Below the pieces are notes generated by a model, which was not told where the DNA came from, ran no database searches, and saw only the letters and a list, made by a program, of their open reading frames with translations. Of a stretch of 64,000 nucleotides of DNA, positions 1-11,894 are shown one piece after another. Location of the stretch: the NCBI GenBank assembly GCA_000727475.1, contig KL647305.1, positions 1,659,557-1,723,556 of the forward strand, written 5' to 3'. Made by a program: the position numbers and the translations under genes. Positions within the stretch are counted from its first letter, which is position 1; every line of letters starts with the position of its first letter. Source of the DNA: Sarcocystis neurona. Its lineage: Eukaryota; Apicomplexa; Conoidasida; Eucoccidiorida; Sarcocystidae.

Positions 1-3000
1 TTTCGTATTCGCTGTTCATAGTACGAAGCTTTTCTCTGGCTTGTTCCTTGTCCGCCTTGCAAGTTTTCAACTGGGTCGTAATGCCCTCAATTTCGTTCAA
101 GTAGACACCCAGCTGGCTGGTGGCATTGTTCACACGGTCTGTAACGCTAGCTAATTCATTTCCAGAAACAAAATCCACTTCCGCCACAAGCTCCAGAAAA
201 AATTTATCGCGAGCATCTTTAGAAATCTTGGCTGTCCCGCAGGGTTGCACAATCGACCGCAGGCGGTTGCTGTAAGCGCTCAAAGTACGAATTCCATACA
301 GATACTCCTCTTCCACTTTCCTGAAAAGGAAGGGAGAAGGCGTGCACAGGTGAAGGGAAAGGGGAGAAAGATAAGGGAGGTGAGTGAGACCAAAAGAGGT
401 TATGTACGATGCACAGGAAAGGAAAAAGACGACTGAGAAGATACTGGAGACGACTTGACAAAAAACGAAATTACATTCTAAAGGTGATCGTTCTGGGAGA
501 GATGGACTGTCGAAGTGAACAAGGAGATGAACGTGCACAAACGGGATACGGACAGCAAGTGCAGAGCGGAGCAGGAGAGGGTTCGCATCGGGCCGAGGTC
601 GGCAGGGAGAAATCCGCAGTGCGTGGCGTCGAAAGTGTGAAGAAGGCTTCAAGGACAAGTTTAACCACTTTCGCGGAAAGCCACTCACTAAGGCAGACTG
701 AACGAGAACGCAATTTATGAAGACATTGAACAAGTAAGAGAAGAAACACGAGGAACATGGGTGTATCTGAGGCTGGCAGAAAGCAAGTTGTGGTGCGCAG
801 CTACATTCAAACATCTGATATAGCGTGAACTGCGCTATAGCGAGGCACACAGTGGGGGCAACCATTTGACATCGAACATGCGACAGAGACACACAGAGCC
901 GTTACTCTCCCCCACCTTTCCCACATAACGATTCGAGAATCGACTGAGTAAGCAAAACAGACACAGAGGCAATTCTACCGACGGCATTTCAGTGTATTTT
1001 TCACGAAGATATGGCACATATGCAAACGGCCCGTACACACATTCACACCGTGTCGGGTGTGCGTGTGTGTGCCTGTGTGTATGTGTGTCGGTGTGTGTGC
1101 GTGTGTGTGTGTGTCTACGGCGAAATATGTATGTTCGAACATACGTGAACATCATGTTACATTGAGTGATCGGTACGTGCCCCCAACGCCGCTGTGAAGA
1201 ATCTAAAGTCTTGACTCTTACCCGTGGGTAGGGTGAGGTCTGAGCAGAGCGATGCGAAGGTATCGCCCGACAACACTCTTCGTGTCAACGAGCGAAGTAT
1301 ATAGACTATTTGTCGCTTCTTTGGCGATGAGTTCAAACTCTTTGCCATCCGCACTGACACTTATTGTAAAGCTCATAGCTGGATACTCCCACGCAATCGT
1401 CAAATGGTTTAACTTATATTTCTCTCCCAAGTCCACTTCTAGATACACTGCGTCCGGAGCAGCGTTAACGGAGAAACTCTGTGAAGCCCAGTAAGTAGCA
1501 GAGTCTCCATCCACCGCAGCAGAGGGAGAGTGTACTGTATCTCCCGCGCGTGGGTGACTTGTTTTCGCCTGCTTGTTCTTGGCGACGTCGCTACTGCCTG
1601 CTTTCGTGCCTTCCTGGCTAAGGCAGAAGGAGCCACCCTTCAGCAATTTTAGCTGGTTATTTGGCTGAAGCTCCCTGAAAGAAGGAATGGCAAAGTAGAG
1701 TGCTTCACACGACACGGCAGAGAGACGGTACCACTAGCGACTGACGCAAAAAAAATCATTCGTCGGATGTCTGCGTAGAGATGGACGAAGAGGTGCGAAG
1801 CTGGACAGAAAAACTCAGATTAAAAAAAGGCTTTACTGAAAAGCCAAGCCGTCATACAACTAGCTGCAGAGGATCACATTCACAGCGGTGGATCACTGCA
1901 TCTCTGGATCACGGAGGTGAACACCCAGAGGGAAGGCAGCTCCAAAAAGGACACGAGCTACAAACAATGCACACCCGTCTACTGAGACACCCGACAGTGT
2001 GGAGAGAAGGAACTCATTATCTCAGTACAAGATTAGACTAAAAAGGCAGTGTGGTAAGTTTAGAGGACACCGCGCGCATTCATTCATCGGTGTCTGCGAA
2101 GTAAAGGCGGCATGAAGACGCAGGTTTATGCGTATACGTGTGCCTTGTTTAATGCATACAAATACGTCTGTGCATCGCTAACGAACAGTTGCGGTCCCGT
2201 GCGCCCTATCGTCTTACCAAACACTGCGTCCGTCATTAAATTTGTAAGCCTCCGCGCAGTCTTGACCAATGATTTGACCTCCGTCAAGGTCGATATTGTC
2301 CTTCAGTACCATGCACTTGTTTGTGATGGGGTTATACAGTTGACCTAGTAAAGTCAAGGGGCCACTCATGGCACACACTTGCGTATGGCAAAGAATATGG
2401 GCATACCGAGGTCGCTAAATTTCCACAGGGCGCGGCCATCCATTGCAATCAAAGAAGTTATGCAGCCGTCGAGAACTACATCCCCGTGCTCATCCATTTG
2501 AAGACACATATCCTGGAATGAACGGGCGCATTTGCACAGTACCATACTCAACGAAAATAGTGGAATGGATATGAAATTGCAAAAGAGCTGTTCCACATTT
2601 GATAAAGTGTACTCCCATCTGCTCAACCGAAGGAACCTATATGCGACGACAGGAACCTTGAGACACACGTGTGTGCAAAGTTAACGGATTCAAGATAACC
2701 GCTGAAAAGCGGTAGACGTAAAAGACGGTCCTGAGGTGGACGAGGATGCGAATACTTCTTGAGCGCAGACACAGAAGGATGCGAATACCTATTCCTATGT
2801 GCGAGAACCTTGCCTGGTGAGGACTCGTAATCCCGCTTTGAATGCGAACTGTAGGATTCCCCCCCCCTACTAGCTGGACGAGGTTGATCCCGAAATATTC
2901 ATTCCGTGCCTGCTTCATCAGAATCCGAACGCCCAAGAGACGCACGGGATGCGGGAAGGATATGTCCTGTTCGTACGTCGCTGATGAATTGGTTTCGCAC

Positions 3001-3610
3001 ACAGCTGTACAGAATCTACGAAAATGTACGCAGAAACGCTGTAAGGTACCGCTTGGCGCATTCACGTCGGTAAAGGGAAGTATTTCCTGAAATGGTTCCT
3101 TTCCGTCGAAGCTCGCGGCGATAGACACTATTAACGTGGGGCAGTAATGCAAACGTGCAGTTGCCAATCATGAGAAGGAAACTCTTCTAAATTCTTCGTT
3201 GGACAGGGATCTTACCCTTTCCCGGAGCGTACGCCCAGTTAATGCTGATCCCTTCCACCAAGCGTCTGTTTCTCAGTATGCCGGTCCATGTTACAACCTC
3301 GTTTTTATGATTCCCTTCAGAGCTCCAGTAGCCGGAGCCGCGTGAGCACGCTTTCTCTGGCGAATATTCTCTCGCTCCATTCGGTCCTACACTGTGGAAG
3401 GGCTACAGTCATTGCATCTTCATAAGAATCAGGTAATATTCAAGTTTCCTACCTTGGAAACACTGACGAGGCCTCAGCAGATTCGACTTGAATTAGAGTC
3501 TTTTCGATCCCATCAACAGTATTCTCTTCTTTGAGAGCCCAAACACTACGCGCGTGTATTATTGTACTCAGCGTGAGAAACGCAAGACTAACGTGCGGGA
3601 ACCTATCCAT
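1..3610 (-). CDS. CCp1/CCp2-type multi-domain adhesive protein, 5' part (discoidin, ricin-like, discoidin modules); runs off left edge
   Basis: Seven exons join in phase on the minus strand: 3610-3453, 3391-3216, 3127-2871, 2512-2407, 2344-2218, 1674-1222 and 320-1 (continuing past the edge). The start at 3610 gives a signal peptide (MDRFPHVSLAFLTLSTIIHA). Exons 2-3 encode a discoidin/F5-8C module (YWSSEGNH, INWAYAPGKVSIAASFDGKE, closing with EYFGINLVQL). Exons 4-5 and the start of exon 6 encode a ricin-like lectin module (CLQMDEHGDVVLDGC, MDGRALWKF, NKCMVLKDNIDL). The rest of exon 6 is a second discoidin module (ATYWASQS, YLEVDLGEKYKLNHLTIAWE, GRYLRIALLRP). Exon 7 begins a helical region (DARDKFFLELVAEVDF). 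In Plasmodium, CCp1 and CCp2 share this N-terminal order and act in sexual-stage adhesion complexes. The LCCL domain that would confirm the family must lie beyond position 1. I cannot separate CCp1 from CCp2. Confidence 0.85.
1056..1116. repeat. TG/CA microsatellite in an intron of the CCp-type gene
   Basis: An imperfect (TG)n tract lies in the intron between the exons 1674-1222 and 320-1. It is alternating purine-pyrimidine sequence. Confidence 0.9.
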
Positions 3611-4553
3611 CGATCCGTGACACTGATGCACAGCGGTCACGTCTGTGGAAACAGTGAATTCATGCGGTTCAGAAGACGAGAGGAAATGCACAAGACGCGT
3701 AACCTTACATTTACTCACAACATGCGCCGCACAGTGGCTAGCGTTTGTTTTCCAGATTCCTTACCAGCAGTGTCTGGAGAACGTGCGGAGTATGTACACT
3801 CAGTAACATGAATACACCTTTGACCGCACGTTCCCGCGATTCTTCGGCCCCGTAAAGGAGACGGTCCACATAGGAGACAACAGGATTGAGACATGATGTC
3901 GTCTAGTGACAGCTCCTCAGATGTACACATGAATAGGTTCCGGTCGAAAAGATTTCGGAAGTAATTGTGATAGTAGGCTTGCCAAATGCCGCTGCAGGGG
4001 GATAAAAAACTAACTACAATAATGTTCGATTTGAGTGTCAAGCAGAAATATTTCCTTCCGCTGGTCCGGGAAGAGTTTGGAATGGGCTGTCATAGCTCTT
4101 TGTCCCCGCTCAAGCAACCATGCGGGCACTGCACATTGGGTTAGATAACTTTTTTCTCATGGAGCACAGCGTTCCAAATTTTTAATTGGCTGCAAGGTTG
4201 GAAATCACTCAGAGGTGAATATGCTCTGCCTTTAATACGACGTGCAGGCTTTTGTGGAGTGGTGCCTGGTTCAGCTGGTTGTAGAAGGCTGCATGTGTAT
4301 TCCCAAGTGCGCGCGAGTTAGTGTCTTCACATGTTAGAATACGCCTTCAGATGAAAAGCATGCGTATATCGTAATCAGTGAACCGTCCACACCCCTCTAG
4401 CCGTCCGTGGCTGGCAATACCACGGAGGGGAAGTTAAAGGATGAGAACAATTACAATTTCATCCCGCAGACATTTCCATGAGAGGGCACCTGGGAATGAT
4501 GCGGGCGAGAGCAAGCTTGATTGCCGTTGGTTATTTCCTATGAGCTCTTCGAA
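3611..4553. other. Upstream region of the CCp-type gene; no gene seen
   Basis: This stretch lies between the CCp-type start codon and the end of the next minus-strand coding block. Open frames here (for example 3715-4041 minus) have neither family motifs nor a convincing splice chain. It should contain the CCp-type promoter, but no motif could be assigned. Confidence 0.5.
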
Positions 4554-6691
4554 CTAATGGGCGCAAATACTATTCCACAAAAATTCAACCTGTCGAGTCC
4601 TCTCACTGTTGCGCCGAGTCTGCCCGTTCTGCTTACGTCCGAGATCGTCTACAGGGAGAGATATGTGACTTCCGCGTCCTTGTTCAAGTAGGCGATTCCA
4701 GGAATCGACTAGATGCTGCGTTTCATGCGCGACTGTGTGACACGAACGATGACACAGTAGCACTTGCGTATCGCTGTACATCAGTAAATGCGCCTGCAAA
4801 TCCCCTTATTTCGGATGCAGATGCCTCGCGGACCGGTCAAAGCCTTCACTCTGTAGACGCATGCCTGCCCGCCGCGCAGAAGAAATCAACAAGAAGTGCT
4901 CTGGTTACTGCTCCGTTCGGCTGACGTGATTTCCGGATCTGCTTGACAACTGGCTTACATATCATTCTTCGGTGTGCCAGGATGCACAGTGGCAACTGAT
5001 GAGGTGTGCTTTGTTTCCCGCCTCGTAAACGCAGACGCCCTACTCTTGTTTTGAACGAAACCGCTGGGATCTTAGCTCCTAAAGAAGTTTTCTGCGAGAA
5101 GGTTGATAGGCCAAGAGTTGAAGTGCATGTGGCGAACATGCATTTCTGGCCACGGTACTAATTTTTTACAACGGGGCAAATGGTTACATAAGTTTGCACT
5201 GTTGGAGTCACTTGCGTTTCGAAAGTCACGTTGTTGATTAAGGCTACCTGAGCTAGACCTTAAAATCCGCTGACGAGGCGTATAAAGCGTGTACGATGTG
5301 TCAAGACGCCTGTGGGAGAGAAATGCTGGCTACGCGATTGCTGCCGCATCTGAGTTGACCTATACATTCGTATACATATCCACGACTACGCATGTGCGAG
5401 GCTGAGCAGACAAACTCTTCAAGGGCCAGACAGACTGCACCGGCAAATGGATGTGGCCCAAGCGCATCGCTTGCGGATGACGTGCGGCTCGCTTATTTTG
5501 TGTCTTCTAATCGATTGTAGGTCTTAAATTGCACACATTTGTACAGGCTGTAGCAGCGAGTAGGGATAGTCTGCGCTGTATTGTAACGGCATCTCGGTAC
5601 GGCGAATAAATGCTGTGTTCGGGCGGCTTCAATATCATGCGACCTACGTGGCAGCAGCACCTAGTTGCCTATTCACTATTTGCCAGAGTCGTAAACTGGC
5701 GTTTTCCGTGTCGCGTTGATTAAAAGACGTAGCGTTACATGACCGTTTGTATCAACGTTATGAATTTCTTGACGCAGACCCCCCAATGTTTCAAGTGTTA
5801 ATTATATTCGTTGCTATGCAATAGACACTTTTTATTGCGCTGCTCATGTAGTAATTCCAGTGTACTCACAGGATGTACTGTGAAGTGCTTATAGCAGCTG
5901 TCTCCTAACAAAAGCCCTTCTAAGCCCCACACTGTTATAGGCAGTTTATCTCTGACGGCACACATCTGTAAAAGATACAAAGCGCTCATATTCCACAGCC
6001 GTTTTGCACTTGTGAGAAGCCCGAGAAACTGAGTAAGTTTGTACGTTGTACACTGAGTACAGCTGGTTCTGCCGTCTCTGCTTCGGGGCAACAGTAGATG
6101 TCGCTTCAAGTACTCTACTGTTGTGCCACCTTAATACCCGGGCAATCCATGTGAAGTCGTCGAATCATCTATGTTTCTCTGTCACCTAAGCAAGTAGTGC
6201 GTCGTTACATTGGGTGTCCCCTTGCTTGACACGCAGTGTTTCTGTGCTTGACGCGTCATTGAAAGTTGACAGCACGAAGAGACCCGCTAACGGGCCTACT
6301 TTGTTCTGTTCAGCCAAGACTTCCAGGCAATCACGCTGCGGAATTTTATGCCGCAGGCCTTCGCGGACAATCGCAGGCGTCTTTCTCACCCACGAAATGT
6401 ATGTCGAAAAGACTTTTCCGCCGATACGCGCAGCGGTACTTATTGGAGTTCGCCGTTGACAACCTTTGAGCCGTGCTACGCAAGGACACATATCTGTGAA
6501 TCTGTCGCCTCCTTTCACACAAGAAAACACTCACCATACAAATGTATACCCAGTGGAACCGAAGTGTTTGAGGAGGTGAAGCGCCGTATAACTCAGTGAC
6601 GCTGATACGGTCGTCACGCGATAGAATTGCACGATCTGTACACCCCTTCAGACTTGGACGGCGTGCAGCAGAAACAACCGGCAGGAGCAAC
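4554..6691 (-). CDS. Unidentified short-exon gene
   Basis: Four minus-strand blocks join with matching phases at good splice sites: 6691-6535 (ends before GTGAGT), 5965-5870 (after TATCTTTTACAG, before GTGAGT), 5091-4959 (after TTCTCGCAG, before GTAAGC) and 4864 onwards (after a pyrimidine-rich tract). Sample segments are RISVTELYGASPPQTLRF, CAVRDKLPITVWGLEGLLL and RVGRLRLRGGKQSTPHQL. The last block meets a TAA at 4808-4806, but the same frame stays open and coding-like for another 83 codons (HETQHLVDSWNRLLEQ, NSERTRQVEFLWNSIC) to a TAG at 4554. That second part could be a separate exon (CAG acceptor at about 4799), a read-through extension or a decayed end. The 5' end was not found. No family was recognised; only splice logic and open frames support it. 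Confidence 0.4.
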
Positions 6692-8120
6692 CTGCAGGAC
6701 CCCTCTGTCGACAGAAACTCGTCGGTCTACAGAGAAACACGAAAACCGTACGACTTTCCGACAAAAGTAACGAATTTGATAGCCAGCATTTTCCCCGTCA
6801 GATACGCAATTCTGCGTATCCGACGCTCTTACGGAAGAAATAAAGGATGCAAATCCGCGGCGGATAGGTTACAATGAGGCCACACGTGTACTTGCATGCG
6901 TAGGTGTACACGTGTATACGCGTATATAAAAGCAAAACGAAAGGTTCCTGCTTACAAGTGTGTACCTATACACTTGTAGCACTGATTACGAATGCAGTGT
7001 GAACCTTTTCGAGGAATAACTACATAGTATGCTGCCTTTGACTGAGAATCCATAAAACGAGTGTAGTTCTTCTTCTGGTGTTACGTCACCCGAGGAGACC
7101 CGTGTGTGTCTGAATTTTATCAAGACAGATTAAACAGCAGCTACGAACAAAGAAGGCGAGTAAGAGAAACAATTTGCGGCGAAAGCCGAAGAGCAGGAGG
7201 CAGAAAGGAAGGCTGAGGAGACGCACTTCAGATATAAATCGACTGCGAGAAGAGGGAAGGAACCTGGGAGACGCAAAGGTAAAAATAAAGACGGTGGCAT
7301 GTCCAAGTGACCTCTTCAACGACTATTAATATTCCTCAGGCCCTTTTGCAGGGCCGTCGTATACTGATTAATTGCCTGAAGGAAAAGGACATGTCACAGC
7401 AATATGGTAGAGCGGCGTTCACTGGGTCCCACGCGCGTACAAATACGCAGTTCGTTGCTCAACCACACCTCTGTGTGATACACCCAACGAGTTTGAAGAG
7501 AAGCGAAAAATGCAATTCACGTTAGGCTTTAATGGTCAAAACGGCATAATCCTCTTTATCCGCTTTCACGAAAAGGCAGGTACTGGATTATCCAGTGTAG
7601 CTGTGCGGTGACGCACGAATGCAGTCGCGACTTTAAAGTTGTGCCGCAGAAGCGTGAAAGATTGCACCGCTGTAAACCAACACCTCTCTTCTTTTTAAGT
7701 CGTACGCATTCTACGCTGCAGCGTTGCAGTACCTAGTGATATACAGTCTGTTTACCACTATGCTTCACTGGTTGGATTTGCGTCTGGGAGACTGAGTTTC
7801 ACTGCCCAGTTACCAATTACCAAATAGATAATTCGCTCGATGAAAATCTGTCTACTCGCACGCGCAATTTCTACTACAAGCTCACCGTGGTGTTTTAAAG
7901 TGTCGCAGCAGCGTGCATAACTAACGACACGTCATTGTTAGTACCGTCTGCAGAAAAATCTCTATTGTAATCCGTACCACAGTTGTATGAGTAAGTTCGT
8001 CCTCAGGATTTCCTGCACTCACCGGGCTCATCACTTTCGGCCTCCCGAGGCAAGAAAATACTATGTGCCACACGTACACGACGTACGATATGTCAGCTAG
8101 TCATACCGCGTACACCGCCT
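6692..8120. other. Between genes; no supported gene
   Basis: The stretch follows the 3' end of SF-assemblin and contains a short inverted repeat (ACAAGTGT / ACACTTGT) near 6955-6980. The plus-strand frame 7307-7525 and the T-rich minus frame 7086-7319 have no motif or splice partner. An alternative last SF-assemblin exon could lie here but was not found. Confidence 0.4.
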
Positions 8121-11100
8121 TTAGGCTTTGTAGCACGGTAAGTCCTTTTGGCTTACGTGAATAATCTCATCGTCAGACTGCTCCCTCGCCTGCGTAGCGA
8201 GCGCGAGGCCGCTCTTTAAAGACTGGAGTTCCTCAATAATAAACGCGCGAAACTGCTCGTGGCTATCGTCCCCTCTGCAAGATGAATATTCACAGCAGTG
8301 GCAATGAAATTGCAGTTACTTGGTAAGAACGTACGCAGACATATTCGTATATCCATATATACGTGTTCGCAGACAATCTGGGTATACGCGTGTAGGCGTA
8401 CTCGTGTGCAAACGAATACACAGAAAAGTATTTCTGTTATTACCACCCCTGACGTCCTCAGCCTTTCACCACATACTGCTGCTCCTCGCGTCGCAGAACC
8501 ACCTCTCGTTTGCACCGAACTTAACATGCGTTTCAACATCACGCACGAGCTACACTCAGACACTTACACATATCTCTCTCTATCTCTCTCTATATATATG
8601 CTCACACCCAAGGGATCAAGGGAGGTTAGCACAAACACGTGTTTGTGTATGGATATGGATACACGTACGCACCCAGAGGTCTGCATGCGTGCAAATATTA
8701 GGTGTGCGGCGTTGTATATAGTAAGGAAGTCCAAACGGAAGATTTTCTACGCAGAAGCACGTAAATACGTGGGTAAACAGTCCAATAAATGTATACAGAC
8801 ACGCGCACATGCTTCCCTACCTAGTTAGCCTGTCAGCCTCCCGTTTGAGGTGGTTGAGCTGCTCTTGCCGCAGCGCTATTTCCGCCTCTAACTTTGCGTC
8901 TAATCCATAATGTAACTCGTTTAGCCGCTTCACAAGCGTCTGTTCGCGATCTGCTCGTCCTTTTCTTTCGAGCTCGAACTGTTCCTTCAGTGCCATGAGT
9001 TCCGTCGTTAGAGATGCAGTCTCTTGCTGAAGAGCACAACACATTATCAGGCGCACATGTACAGACGTGTGTGTGTGTGCATAGATATCTACAGCGCTTG
9101 ACGTGTGGACGCAAAGGGAAACAGAGACACGAAAACGACTATTTTGTGATTTGGTGGTGTAGAGGCGTAAAACGTTGATATGTTCAAGTACAGTTGCACA
9201 CAGGTTCCCACATGTATGCAGCAGGTGTGGGTATACGTGTAGGGGTGCCCCTTCATACTTACACAGAGGAACACAGCGCATACATGTGCTTACATGTTAA
9301 ACACAAATATAAATATGCATACGTGTGCATGTACGGATCGCCATTTCTCCACAAAAGTACCGTAACGTGTACATGTGCGTGTACCACAGTTTGCACTTGT
9401 ATTCCTTTGTACACAGAGAGAGTGCACGACGGATATTGGCATGCATATACAAGCGTTGAGATGCAGAACCTACAGCTAACTTGTCGGGCACTTCGCCCTT
9501 CATTTGCGCAAGATTTTTCTCGAGGCCTTCGCACCGTGTGATGAGAAGATCCAGCGACACCTGCAGCGGCAACACCAGCAAAGCATCTACAAAGTGTGAA
9601 GAGCGCAAGAAAAGCGGTTGTTTCGTGTGTTTCGAATTAGAAGAGATATAAACATGCACAGAAAATTTGTGTCCCCCAACGAAGGGAGAGAGACACGGAA
9701 GCGGGTGTAGCAGCGACTCCAATAGACTATCAAGATCAGCAGAGGGCATACAGACCAGGAAAGAAGACGCAGTTCGAACTGCTGTGCAACATACCTGCAG
9801 GTGCGCTAAGTCCCACGACGATCCTCTCTATCGTGCTACGTGAACTATGTGTGTAATTTGATAACACGCCAGTGCACGTGTGCGCCACCACATAGAACCG
9901 ACATAGACGCTTTGACTTAACATCTTGAAGTGACAGTATACACATATATATAATTTTACAAGTATGTCGTTCGTGCACCACCACAACAAAGGTATATGTG
10001 TAGCTATATGCCTCATTGTAGCTGGTCTCCAAATACATTCTTAGCACCTCACGTGACTCACAGATATGTAAGACGTTGTCGTGATTGTGTAGACACGTGT
10101 GCCTGAGCAGACATGTATATATGCACATGCGTAAACACAAAAGTCACATGTGTGTGTACACGTATAAGTGCGCACTTAGATTTGAGCAAGTGTAGCAGGA
10201 GAGCATTCATCTTTTTTGCAGGCTGGAGTAGGCGTTGTGGCACCCCCACTAGATTCCAGCTGCGTTTCAAGACGAAGCCGCATGGAGCTACACGAATACA
10301 TACACCCACCTCTTTGGTATTTAGACGCAGTTGCAATGCCTGAAGATAATTGAACAGTTACGAGCATGTGCACGAGGTTCGTGTGTGTGTGTGTGTGTGT
10401 GTATGTGTTTGTGTTGCACTGCGACCCTGTTCGCGCTCTTGTATGTCGTTGGCTAGTACACTGCTGTACCCAGTGCGCATGTGTGTACGTTCCTGGGTAT
10501 GAAGATATTTACAAATATACATATATATATATATATATATGTGAAAAGAGCACCACACATCCGAGTGTATTTCCTTGCAAGTTTTTACAGCGCTCCGTAT
10601 GTATAGGGGAACAGCAGGGATAATCGGTTCGCGTTGATTCGGTTCATCCGCTACATGCTCCTCTGTTTCTCCACCACGGGATTGCAGCTGATGTGTAGAC
10701 ACCTAGGGAGACTGACTGTGAGTTTTTCTATTTGTTTCGCGATCCGAGTCTGGAGACGCTCCAACATCTCATTTGCCATTTGTTCTGCAACGCGCTGCAG
10801 CGTTCGATTTGCCTCCACTCGTCGTTTGATTTCGCCGTTTAAAGCTTTTTCGAGACGCACGATGCCTTCCTTTACTTCCTGCAGGATGGGGCAGAAAGGA
10901 CGAAAAAGGAGCCAAAGTAAGTCTAGAAGTAGTGGATGAACAAAAAAGAGGAAAAAAGGAAGAGAGAGGTGAAGCAAGCAGAGCAAGAGAAAACCGGGAA
11001 GAAAATGGGAAAAAGCAATACCAGGGCGTACAGTTCGGACAGCCAGCTAGTTTGCCGCGTTTCCTATCTCGTGCATGCACATACTTGTGAGCCTCTTTGG

Positions 11101-11894
11101 TACAGACACCGACACCCCTGCGGATATATATATATATATATATATACACATATTCGACATATCAAGTACAAATCGGTACATATTTACTTGTTCAGTGAGG
11201 TGGGCCTTGCGTAGCTGTGCAATTATGTATATACGTGTATACGTGTGTGTCTATGAACACAGACCGTCCAGATATAAAAGTGGCATCCCGTGCAAATTCA
11301 GACTCGCTGCCTAATGAGCGTCCTGTCTGCTGGACTTCGGTGGCGAACGTACACAACAGTAAATCCAACGTGTCTCGACATACCCAGAGAAATCTTCTCT
11401 CCACCCCCACATGGTGAAAAATATATGTACATATGCATATGTATGGTAGACACTAGTATGGGAGGTAGAGAGAAAAGGAGAACGAACGGCCGGAAAGACG
11501 GCTGCAACTGTTCTTCGCCTTCCAGTGCTCCACTTGTCAAACGGCGCGCCCACTCATAATCCGCAGCATTTGTTGTAAACAGAAATGTCTTTCTGGGTCA
11601 TAAACCTGTATATATACGTTTACTAAGCCATGTGCAGCGTCACCAAAATGTATATATATATATGTGCGTATCGAAGCACACAAATGAGGTGTAAATACGA
11701 ACATTGAAATCCGAGACTGCCCGTGGGTTTACCTGAAACCTTTGCTCTTCGATTAAACGACGTCGTCTGGTATCATCTGCAATGGACGTCTTAAACCCGA
11801 TAAATCTTTCTCCTACGCTGCTGAGTTGCATGCGCAGGCGTTCTGACTTGACCGCATCGCCCGCCGAGCAGCAGGGCCCTGCCGCCCCCGCCAT
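8121..11894 (-). CDS. SFA: SF-assemblin (striated fibre coiled-coil protein)
   Basis: Five exons join in phase: 11894-11733, 10878-10717, 9560-9474, 9026-8821 and 8274-8121, giving about 256 residues, a usual SF-assemblin length. The chain begins MAGAAGPCCSAGD, then GERFIGFKTSIADDTRRRR, LEKALNGEIKRRVEANRTL, LITRCEGLEKNLAQMKGE, RADREQTLVKRLNELHYGL and HEQFRAFIIEELQSLKSGL. These are the hallmark heptad coiled-coil segments of the family. SF-assemblins build the algal rootlet-like fibre; in Toxoplasma, SFA2 and SFA3 form the fibre linking the centrosome to the apical end of each daughter bud. Odd points: exon 4 would hit a TAG if not spliced at AG|GTAGGG. The C-terminus is uncertain, because a fair donor (CAC|GTAAGCC, 8157/8156) precedes the stop used here. 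A TTCTCTCAG just upstream of the ATG suggests a 5'UTR intron. Confidence 0.87.
10379..10402. repeat. (GT)n microsatellite in an SF-assemblin intron
   Basis: About twelve GT dinucleotides sit in the intron between exons 2 and 3. Confidence 0.9.
10518..10540. repeat. (AT)n microsatellite in an SF-assemblin intron
   Basis: An uninterrupted AT run lies in the same intron as the GT repeat at 10379. Confidence 0.9.
11124..11146. repeat. (AT)n microsatellite in an SF-assemblin intron
   Basis: An uninterrupted AT run lies in the intron between exons 1 and 2. Confidence 0.9.

Noticed and set aside
7307..7525. Plus frame with ALLQGRRILIN, faintly like an SF-assemblin tail
   Set aside because: Wrong strand for the SF-assemblin gene; chance resemblance.
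10176..10373. Minus frame between SF-assemblin exons 2 and 3
   Set aside because: The SF-assemblin sequence is continuous across the exon 2-3 join (EKLT then VSLDLL), leaving no room for it.
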